Shown: in pieces, positions 7,880 to 16,487 of the stretch
Layout of the letters: each line of letters starts with the position of its first letter
Numbering within the stretch: position 1 is the stretch's first letter
Source: Podochytrium sp. JEL0797
Lineage: Eukaryota; Chytridiomycota; Chytridiomycetes; Chytridiales; Chytriomycetaceae
Direction of reading: 5' to 3'
DNA length: 16,487 bases
Assembly (NCBI GenBank): GCA_027596195.1
Contig: JADGJG010000566.1
Coordinates: 1-16,487, forward strand
Program-made: the position numbers and the translations under genes
Notes under the pieces: generated by a model
Told to the model about the DNA's origin: nothing
Database searches by the model: none
The model's input: only the letters and a program-made list of their open reading frames with translations

Positions 7880-10517
7880 ATGGCAACCCGCTTGACAAAC
7901 GCATTCAAGGCCGCCGCTGCCGAGAAACGACCTGCTTTCGTGACCTTTGTCACGGCCGGATTCCCGCACCCGGACAACACCGTCGATATCCTTCTTGCCC
8001 TCCAAAGGGGAGGTGCCGATGTGATTGAAGTCGGAGTCCCGTTCTCGGACCCGCAAGCTGACGGCGCCACGATCGAAGAGGCCAGCATTGTACGTACTAC
8101 TGCCCCGTGGGTCGATCGCATCCCTGTCGGCGGTGATCATGGTACCCAATCAGGATTCTTATCTCGCCCAAACACCCCTTTCGATATCTTTTTCAGATTG
8201 CGCTTCAACACAACGTCAACATCGACAGCTGTCTGGGTTTCGTATCTGCCGCCAGATCCAAGGGTCTCACTGTCCCCGTCGTATTCATGGGATACTTCAA
8301 CCCGTTCCTGATTTACGGCGAAAAGAAGCTGATGGCCGAGTGCGTCAAAGTCGGTGTCGACGGATTCATTGTGGTCGACTTGCCGCCTATGGAAGCTGTC
8401 AAGTTCAGAGGACTTTGCAATGACGTTGGGTACGTTCGTATCACGCCTTTACAAGCGCTCCAACTAATTTCCCTTTGATGTTTTTTTCGACACAGGCTCA
8501 GTTACATTCCTCTTATCACTCCTTCGAGTACCGACGCTCGTATCAAGGCGTTGACCTCGATTGCCGACTCGTTCATTTACGTCGTTTCGCGGTTGGGTGT
8601 CACGGGTGCGCAAGCCTCTGTCAACACTGGATTGAGCGGCCTGCTGAAACGTGTGCAGGCTCACACTGATTTGCCGATTGCTGTTGGATTCGGTGTGAGC
8701 AGCAGAGAGCAGTTTGTTGAGATTGGGGCTCAAGCGAGTGGAGTTGTGATGGGATCCAAGATTATTACGACGTTGAAGAACGCAGGTGAGGGATTATTGT
8801 TGGGGTGAGGGAGAGAGGCGTGTTACTTATACTGTTTGATGTAGACCAAACCAAGCTTGCTGCTACTGTTGAGGAGTTTGCGACTTCGATCACGGCACGT
8901 ACGGTGCCTTTGGGCGAAGGTATGTCTGGTTCATTTATGAATGGACGGCTTATTAATCGGTTTCTTGTAGTTGGAACTACCCATGTTCAGGCCGTGAGAG
9001 CCAACAATGATGGCCCTGTTTCCATTCAGGTAAAGTTTCCCACTTTCCAATTTGACATGTTCTAAATGCCACCGACAATCTTTAGTCTTCTCACATTCTG
9101 GAGCCGCGGTTCGGTCAATTCGGAGGACAATATGCTCCTGAAGCTCTCGTTGAGTGTTTGGATGAGTTTGAGCGTGCCTACGTTGCAATCAAGGATGACC
9201 CAAAATTCTGGGCCGAGTTCCGTGAGCAATACGCTTACATGGGTCGTCCCAGCTCTTTCCACAAGGCTGAAAGATTGTCTGCTCAAGCTGGTACGGATTC
9301 TGCGTTCCAACCCTACTTCATGTTTTTGCTAAAACCCTTTGCGCTTTTTTTTAGGCGGCGCCACCATCTGGCTCAAGCGAGAAGACCTCAACCACACGGG
9401 CTCTCACAAAATCAACAACGCCATGGGCCAAATCCTCCTCGCCCTCCGTCTCGGAAAAAAGCGCATCATTGCCGAAACGGGAGCCGGCCAACACGGAGTC
9501 GCGACCGCCACTGTCTGTGCCAAATTCGGGCTCGACTGCACCATCTACATGGGAGCCGAAGACGTTCGTAGACAAGCACTCAACGTGTTCCGCATCAAGC
9601 TTCTCGGCGCCAAAGTTGTCCCCGTCCACACGGGCAGCAAGACGCTGAAGGACGCGATTAACGAGGCGATGCGTGATTGGGTCACCAATGTGCAGACGAC
9701 GCATTATCTGATTGGAAGTGCGATTGGGCCGCACCCGTTCCCGCTTGTTGTGAGAGAATTCCAGAGCATTATCGGGCGGGAGGCGAGGGCGCAGATGTTG
9801 GAACAGACAGGGAAATTGCCGGATGTTGTGATGGCTTGTGTTGGGGGTGGGTCCAACTCGATTGGAATGTTCCATCCGTTTGTGGAGGACAAGAGTGTGA
9901 GAATTATTGGGGTGGAGGCTGGAGGGGATGGTGTGGATACGGATAGACATTCGGCTACGTTGACTGCGGGAACTCCGGGTGTGTTGCATGGTACGAGAAC
10001 GTACTTGTTGCAAGATAAGGATGGGCAGATTATTGAGACGCATAGTATCAGTGCTGTGAGTTTTTTCGTTTTGTTTCTGAGCTCTGAGGGATGTGCTGAA
10101 AATCTATTTATTTTAGGGATTGGATTACCCGGGTGTTGGCCCTGAGCATGCTTGGTTGAAGGACTCTGGACGTGCCGAATGTGAGTATTTCGTGTGCGGT
10201 TTGTTTTCCTCATTTTCCTAATAATTTTGCCTGTATCAGACATTGCCGCCACGGACGCCGAGGCACTCAAGGGTATCCGCTTGCTCTCCCAAACCGAAGG
10301 AATCATCCCGGCTCTCGAAACGGCGCATGCCATCTACAAGGCGTTTGAGCTCGCCAAGACCATGAGCCCGGACCAAAGCATTGCCGTGTGCGTCTCTGGA
10401 CGCGGTGACAAGGATGTGGTGTCGATTGCTGAGAACTTGCCCAAGTTTGGAGACCAGATTGGATGGGATTTGAGATTTGAAGGGGAGGTGAGCGTGGCAG
10501 ACAAGCCTGCGGTTTAA
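7880..10517 (+). CDS. TRP5: Bifunctional tryptophan synthase (alpha-beta fusion)
   Basis: Nine exons (7880-8089, 8197-8429, 8496-8785, 8845-8919, 8971-9029, 9086-9290, 9355-10055, 10117-10180, 10240-10517) encode 704 aa, close to yeast Trp5 (707). The alpha domain (about 1-245) cleaves indole-3-glycerol phosphate to indole; catalytic Glu50 and Asp61 lie in [10 protein letters not shown] and ADGATIE. After a linker (about 250-289), the beta domain condenses indole with serine: the pyridoxal-phosphate lysine is K376 in [10 protein letters not shown], followed by [12 protein letters not shown], the phosphate loop [22 protein letters not shown] and SGRGDKD. Indole is channelled between the two sites, completing cytosolic tryptophan synthesis. 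Introns are 51-107 nt; three fall in or beside the short linker. The start at 7880 has a good context (accATGg); an in-frame upstream ATG at 7787 would add 31 unconserved residues. All key residues are intact. Confidence 0.97.
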
Positions 10518-10635
10518 AGTCGTTCGTCTATATCTTTCTTTTATGGCTGTTGAATACATTCAAATCGTTTTGATGTGGTTGCAAAGGCGGGAGAAGGTGG
10601 GAGGGGGGTGCGGGCATTTTCTTCGCGCACAGCGA

Positions 10636-11170
10636 ATGTCCTCAGAAATCGCAAACGACGAAATGCCGACCCCGGCCGCAACCACGGCACAGCAGGCATT
10701 CTTGACAGTCTTCATTATCGTTCGAAAGGACTTGGCCAAGGTAGGAGGTTGTGGTTTGAAAGAATGCTGTTTGAACTCAGTTCGCAACAGACCTTGAATT
10801 GGCCGATGGGTGCCGTGATTGGCAACGCCGCACATGCAGCAACTGCCGTTCTCCATCGATATCGCAATGAAGACCGGGTGATTCAGTACATGTCGGATCT
10901 GGACGGCATGCGCAAGGTCAGGTTCACTCGATTCGACTCAAGTCAAACGACTCTAACAACCAACTTCTCGCGCGCCCAATCTTTCAGGTTGTTATGGAGA
11001 CAAAGAATGAAGGCTCATTGGACAAGGTGGAAGCCGCGTTGAAGGAGAAGGGACTGTTGTACCACAAATGGGTAGAACAGCCCGAGGGGATTTCGGCTGC
11101 GATTGCAACGGCGCCATGTTACAGGGACGAGGTTCAGGAATGCTTGAAAAAGTGTCAGCTGTATCGATAA
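10636..11170 (+). CDS. PTRHD1: PTRHD1-type peptidyl-tRNA hydrolase domain protein
   Basis: Three exons (10636-10740, 10791-10916, 10988-11170) encode 137 aa, about the size of human PTRHD1 (140). The introns (50 and 71 nt) have donors GTAGGA and GTCAGG. The protein is a single Pth2-like fold: the first strand FLTVFIIVRKDLAK, then WPMGAVIGNAAHAATAVLH (helix with the conserved His), MRKVVMETKN, an L-x-K-x-KGL helix, and WVEQPEGISAAIAT with a C-terminal EVQECLKK. The WP-x-GA, EQPE and LKK features fit PTRHD1 better than the tRNA-releasing Pth2, whose basic GKGK segment is absent. Pth2 enzymes free tRNA from stalled peptidyl-tRNA; activity of PTRHD1 proteins is less settled. The ATG at 10636 was chosen because further upstream the frame looks non-protein. 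It lies 118 bp after TRP5 and 50 bp before meckelin, all on one strand. Confidence 0.9.
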
Positions 11171-11220
11171 TTCGGAATCCAAATAAACAAAAACAAAAAA
11201 GTCTCAAAATTTGTCAAAAC

Positions 11221-14200
11221 ATGATCCGAGATTGTGTTGGCACCGTGTTGATTCTGTTATTCGCTGGCCTCGTTTATGGACAATCCATAAGCTCAGTTTC
11301 TCTCCCTCCGTTTGTTTCGACGGCTTCCAGTTGCGCTGTGAATCAGGCGTTCGATATTGCGGAATTGTATTGTCGCACTTGTTTGAGCAACCAAACCGTC
11401 ATAACCGAATCGTCATACGCAAGCATTACCGGATCTCGTAAGTTGAATTGGCTTTGTTGTCCGTGGATTGAAATCCGATCGCGTCTTTTCAGCGTCGTGC
11501 GAATGTGCCAACGGATACATCATTTCTGGCGGAACCAGTCTGATGGATCCACTCAGCACTTGCACACCATGTGCTCCAGGACAGGTAATTTGCTGCAAAA
11601 ATACGATTCTCGCATCGATTCTCATTTGGAATTCGTCAAAAGATTTCGTCATTCGATCGTACTTTTTGTTTGAACTGTCCGAGCGCGGTAAACGCAACGA
11701 GCGGCGTCCCGCAATGTACATGCGGGCCAATGCAGTACCTGCGTAAGATTTCTTGCGCATAATGCAGTGTCAATTTATTCGTTTCTGTTCCTAGAAACGT
11801 ACACCACTGCAAACACGCCGCTTTCAACAGCCGCTTGCACCACATGTCCTCCTGGAAGTTACCCTAGCGCCGATATTTCCACCTGCATCTCGTGTCCTCA
11901 AGCAAACATGACTATTACTCACACTGGAGGCGCGTATATCTGCAGCTGCAGCACCGCTTTGGGGTATTACGCGCAACCGATCGGAGGAGAATGTATTTTA
12001 TCAACGGCACATCTTCCCATCATTTCCACAACTACGATATCGTATACGGTAACTATTGAGTTTCGTATGCAGATGCAAACCTACCTGATTTTATGTTTTT
12101 GCTCCAGTCTCCAATGAGTCCAGGGAACCTGATTTCGCCCATTCAAAACTTTGCATCGGATTATTTTGCAAACAATCTCGAATCCGCTGCGCTCTTTTGC
12201 AAGGTATACGTCTCTTTTAGTGAGCATACAAGAAGCTGATATTTTTATTTTTGCGGATTCAGAATAACTGGGATGAGACGGCTTGCCAAATCCTTGGAAA
12301 TCTCTGCGTTCTAGAATTTTACGATCAGTCTTCGACATCTTGCTCATTGTTTAACCAAATTCAACAAACGAGACCATATTCCACGGTTTCGCCGCTCTTT
12401 ACAAGGTTGATCGATTTCTGCATTTCGAATGTTAAGTTTTTAAAATAGATACGTTGGATTACCATGGCTGACATACTCTGAAATCCCATCTCAAATTGCC
12501 TTAATTGTTCCAAACATCACTGTGAACCTGAATAACCCCTCGGTATGAGATCTCGTCGCGTTTTTTTTTCTTTTTTCTTACTCACAAGGTTTTAGAAAAC
12601 CGGCATGCTCAATTTCGTTCTCGCTGCATACTCTTCAACCGGGCAGTTTCTCGGGTACCAATATCTCAAGAACCAATTTTCGTTCTGTGAAACTTCAGAC
12701 GTGAGCAACACACCTTGGTTGATTGTCGGGCACAACTATCAAATCAACTGCAACATCAATATTGCCAACGTGGTCAACAGCACGTTTCAAATCACCTTTT
12801 ATGACATGTGTAAGTTGAAATACAACATTCCTATTTCAAAACAAAAACTTACTTCAAACCCGCCAGTTTTGATTGACGATTTCGGGACTTACCTCCCCAT
12901 TCCCGTTCGTATCCTGAACATGCAGCAAAATCAATATGGATCCACTTTCTACTATGCCGGAAACACTTTCGTGAGACGGTTCTTTCTTATCGACAACATT
13001 AGTGGGGTTTCGAATGGCAAATTGAAAGTGCTGCGAGTTCCCACGGCGATTTCATTCCGGTGTGTTTGAGTTCACTGGGTTTGTAGCTTTTGACTGACGC
13101 GTTCGAATTATCTTCAGAATCACTCAGGCTATTGATATTCCTGGGAAAATATATATGCCGATCATGGATATAACGTATGGTGAACGAGTTGTGGATGGAT
13201 TCATTGATCCCACAGATACGACGATATATGCATCTCCGACGGTTTGTTCTTTTCGGAAACAATCTGAATTAGCCTAATCGTAAAACCTTAAATAGTACAA
13301 TTTCACAATGGCATATTCAATGAGTCTCTTGGAGTTTTGGGGCTCCATGCAAATCGTATTTTCCCTTATGACTGCTGGGCTGTTTTTGTGTGCTATTTAC
13401 CGGACGCTGAAGTGGTCCAAACGAAATACAATTGCAGGAGAGTCGCTGGATGTGGAGGTAAAAAAAGATCAATTTCGATATTATATTTCGGCGCCTTAAC
13501 GCGATTGGCAGATTATCGTCCAATCAGCTGTCAATATTTGCGGATGCGCTGGTGCCACGTACTTTTGGTTTCTTGCCCTCATTTGCGGATACTGGCTCTT
13601 TTTCTACAAAGGTCAAAGCACACTGTACCTCCTGATTCCCACCAGTGCTCCTGATATCTACATCTTCAGTTGTACTCTTGCAGTCGCCACCATCATGCAA
13701 ACAATCTATGTGTCCATTCGAGTCTACTCCCAATGCAAAGTCAGCATGTTCTTTTTCGATTGGGAAAAATCGCGCGGCCATCTGATTCACTCGGCCAGAG
13801 ACTCCTCGGGTGGAGCGTCGTCCTCCAAAGCGGCCCCCGTCAGCATCTGGAGAACCATTTTCATGGCCAATCAATGGAGATCTCTACAATGCATGCGAAA
13901 AACGAGCATCGAGTTCCAACTTGTGTGGATGTATTTCATCCTCGATGGCATGCACGTTCAGTACGCGGCCACCCCGCAACCCGATATGCACAACTTGACG
14001 CCAGGTCAGCGGAACCCGATTCTCATTTTTGCTGTGGATTGTGGGGTCTGGTTGCTGCTCGTCACTCTTCAAATTCTGTTTCGGTATTTGGTGTACGATC
14101 GGTTTTATCGCGATAGATTCTTGCAGTTTGCGGATTTGTTGTCGGTTTCGAATATCAGTTTGCTGATTTTCGATGAGAAGAGGCATGGATATTATGTGCA

Positions 14201-15075
14201 TGGCAGAAGCGTTCATCACGCGGCGGACACGGATATTTCAGAGTTGAACGCGAGTCTGAGGAAAGAAGAGGTTCAAGAATTGAATTCTAATTCCGTCCAA
14301 TCTTACTGAAATAATTAATTTTTGCTGCAGAACGATATGGTTCCCAATCGAGGATTGGATCAAACCGATCAACAAGTTTTCGAAATCTTTGTCACTCCAG
14401 CTGTGAGATCCACTTACGACAAGATTTATGGAGTCGTCGTGTCCGCCGTGAGTATTGAATGAACCTTTCAATCTCGCGATCCTCGTACCAACAAAATTAA
14501 CCTTGCTCCAAAGGATCCATTTTCGCAAATGAGAGCAGCAAACGTCAGAAACAGCGCCACTGCGCGAATGAGTCGGAAAATGAAGCCAGCAGATGAGGCT
14601 TCAGTGACGGCGTATCAAACAGTGAACAAGTTCCTTTGCAGCTTCTTTGATAAGGTAACTATTACAAAAAAATTGGCTGACGAAAAACTGAACCAAACCA
14701 TCAAAAGAATTTCAAAGAGTTCCAATACGTAACACGCGACAAGTCTTATGTTGAAAAACTGTTTGGTGCAACACCAGATGTTTTCCAAGGATCTGTGTTC
14801 CTTCATGGTTTGTGAATTTTGGGCCATCGACAATTCTGAAAAACCTTTCTACAGACCCCTCGGGTTTCTCACAGGTCCTCCTCCGCGGTCTAGAGCCGGC
14901 TTTTCTCATCTGCTATGCGCTCATATTCATTTGCATCGACATCTCCACCAACTCAGTACCCGCGGCAGCCCTCGCAATATATTTGATTGATCGCGTCGTG
15001 GTGGTTGCAAGGTCCCACTTTGGAGAACAGAACTTGTCCAACAAGACACTGCTTGATTGGAAATTCCTCGTTTGA
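11221..15075 (+). CDS. TMEM67: Meckelin, ciliary transition-zone membrane protein
   Basis: Sixteen exons encode 1008 aa (human about 995): 11221-11437, 11493-11584, 11643-11742, 11795-12048, 12108-12203, 12263-12405, 12449-12542, 12596-12809, 12867-13059, 13118-13241, 13296-13457, 13512-14270, 14331-14447, 14514-14654, 14708-14807, 14855-15075. All phases agree. A signal peptide (1-20, ending VYG) precedes a cysteine-rich region with CPPG- and CTCG-type repeats (to about residue 220), then an extracellular beta-rich domain. About seven membrane-like segments follow from residue 515, including MQIVFSLMTAGLFLCAIY, YIFSCTLAVATIMQTIYV and FLICYALIFICIDIS. Strong family blocks are FFFDWEKSR, SIWRTIFMANQW, FADLLSVSNISLLIF, YYVHGRSVHHAADTD and the terminal NKTLLDWKFLV. 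Meckelin sits at the ciliary transition zone as part of the MKS module and gates membrane-protein entry. Two donors are GTTTGT. The smallest intron is 43 nt (12406-12448). Confidence 0.95.
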
Positions 15076-15127
15076 ATTAAAATGAAGAAATGGAGAAGAA
15101 AATGTATTCGGCAAAAAATTACAAAAA

Positions 15128-16422
15128 TCACTTCTTGAAGAAACTCGAAATCAAACTCTGCCCCGGAGCCTTTCCAGCGATCTTCTTGGAGTTCGCTTTT
15201 GGTTTGACGGGAGATGTTTTCTTTTCTGGAGCGGCGGCGGGTTTCTTGTTTGCCACAGGAGCAGGGACGGGTGCAGCGGCTGCAACCGGTGCGGGAATCT
15301 TGGGCACGGATCTGGTAACGGGAACAACTTCCTCGTCGCTGTACGACTCCCATCCTTCCACGTCCTTGGTAGACATATATTTTCCTTCGATGGTCGTGAC
15401 TTTCTTGATCACCTTTCTGCGGCGACGGACGCGACGGGTGGTGTGTTCGATATCTGGTTCAAGTGAAAAAAAGGCTCTGTAAATGTGGTACCCATAGGGC
15501 TTGTAAATGCAAATGCCGACCTTGTTGAGACTGCACAACGAGAGGTTCCGGCTCGTCCAAGAGCATTTCAGCGACATCCGCAGGAGAATCGTCGAGATTT
15601 TTCTCATCGTCCGCTTCGTCATCATCGTTGTTGGAGTCAGGAGCAGCAGCCATTTTCGCCATCAATCGAAGACGTTTGGTTTCGTGGTCGTCTGGGTCCG
15701 AGTTTCCGCCCTCTGAAGAAAAAGTTGAGGAAAACAAAGACTGAAAAACATTGCTCACCATCATCGGAATCCACCCCACGCTTCTTTGCATTCCCTTCGC
15801 CTTCCTCCTCCTCGTCAAACATGGTCATCAACTTTTCATCGACATCGCGGTGCTTGAACGCATCCTTGACAGCCTCCGCACGGGCTTTTTCCTTCATCTT
15901 GTCGCGTTCGGCTTGTTTGGCGGCTTCGACGACAGCGGCCTTTTGCTTGCGTTCCTCGTCGTGTTTGATTTGGTTCGCAAAGAAGCTCTGTTTCGAAGTG
16001 GGCTTCTCTTTCGTAGCGGCTTTCGAAGCTGTGGTGGTTGTCTTTTTGGTATCGCTGGATTTGCTCGAGGTATTCGAAACTGACGAAGCCTGTCTCTGAA
16101 GCGCCGGTTTGGGAGGGGCAGGTGCTGGCTGTGGTTCCACGAAAGGTGTGTTAAAGCCAGCGGGGAAAGAAGGGAATGAAGCAGTGGTCAAACCTGGGCC
16201 TTGGGCACTGGGGCAGCTCTTGCCTTTCCAAACAGTGGTCTATCGGTATACGTGATGTTCGGGTTTTGGAGCACTCTGCACTTGCTGTTAAGGTGCAAAA
16301 CATCTCGCGTTCAGTTTTGGCGTTTTTTGAAATCAATTGAAAAGGGTCACTCACGCCATGAGATCCAAGGAGTCGTTCTTATTGAGTTCGGATTCCGCAT
16401 TCGAGAGCGCCGTATAAATATC
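15128..16422 (-). CDS. POLD3: DNA polymerase delta subunit 3 (Cdc27/p66), C-terminal 348 residues; 5' end beyond window
   Basis: Five exons are visible on the minus strand (16422-16355, 16284-16194, 16128-15759, 15712-15521, 15453-15128); upstream of 16422 is intron with acceptor ttccag. The first exons (DIYTALSN, NPNITYTDRPLFGK) match the end of the N-terminal domain that contacts the B subunit. Then come Pro-rich and Ser/Thr-rich stretches, a charged coiled-coil-like region (KQAERDKMKEKARAEAVKDA), acidic runs, and RRVRRRRKVIKKV followed by EGKYMSTKDVEGWES, the typical late POLD3 block. The last residues, GQSLISSFFKK, form a canonical PIP box (Q-x-x-I-x-x-F-F) that binds PCNA. The subunit tethers polymerase delta to the clamp for lagging-strand synthesis. 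Four introns of 46-70 nt lie between the visible exons; two donors are GTTTGA and GTCGGC. Its 3' end faces meckelin, 52 bp away. Confidence 0.88.
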
Positions 16423-16487
16423 CTGGAAAGGGGGGCGGGGGTGGCAAATTAAAAAACATAAAATATATGATTTTAAAAAAGATTCAC
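16423..16487 (-). other. POLD3 intron running off the window
   Basis: On the minus strand this is A/T-rich, then a C-rich tract (16430-16441), then ttccag. It reads as the 3' part of an intron; the upstream exon is outside the window. Confidence 0.6.

Noticed and set aside
9351..10043. 230-aa minus-strand frame
   Set aside because: It is a shadow of the TRP5 beta-domain exon.
11068..11220. In-frame extension of meckelin upstream of 11221
   Set aside because: It overlaps the PTRHD1 coding exon in another frame; the ATG at 11221 is followed at once by a good signal peptide.

Overview
This window looks like a piece of a gene-dense, intron-rich fungal nuclear genome, most likely from a zoosporic (chytrid-like) fungus. 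The evidence is the set of genes: a fused alpha-beta tryptophan synthase of the fungal TRP5 type, many introns of about 43-107 nt (mostly GT(G/A)AG donors, some relaxed), short intergenic gaps, and a complete 16-exon meckelin (TMEM67/MKS3) gene. Meckelin is a ciliary transition-zone protein and is not expected in fungi without flagella. The lineage is an inference; no rRNA or other marker is present.

Layout. (1) Positions 1-4859, + strand: a tandem array of CRAL-TRIO (Sec14-like) lipid-transfer paralogs. It holds a 3' fragment (141-465), a complete gene with a Ser/Thr-rich insertion (712-1802), a complete gene with a different intron set (1899-3012) and a further complete gene (3888-4859). 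A small secreted, six-cysteine, probably GPI-anchored protein (3123-3776) sits between the last two. (2) Positions 4860-5877: a gene-poor stretch with a TATA-like promoter and leader, two short overlapping unrecognised ORFs, and a decayed antisense fragment of a CRAL-TRIO gene (about 5441-5622). (3) Positions 5878-7493: a 2-oxoglutarate/Fe(II) oxygenase of the prolyl-4-hydroxylase type with a basic N-terminus and an intron directly after the start codon. (4) Positions 7880-10517: TRP5, nine exons. (5) Positions 10636-11170: a PTRHD1-type peptidyl-tRNA hydrolase-like protein, three exons. (6) Positions 11221-15075: meckelin. (7) Positions 15128-16422, - strand: the C-terminal part of the DNA polymerase delta subunit POLD3/Cdc27, ending in a PCNA-binding motif and running off the right edge.

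The housekeeping genes (TRP5, PTRHD1, POLD3) have no obvious functional link to each other and look like ordinary neighbours. The accessory part is the left third, where Sec14-like genes have duplicated, diverged in intron positions, and left at least one inverted, broken copy. I see no tRNA, rRNA, CRISPR array or intact mobile element. Exon boundaries were set by hand from reading frame, GT/AG sites and family similarity. Spliced lengths were checked to be multiples of three.
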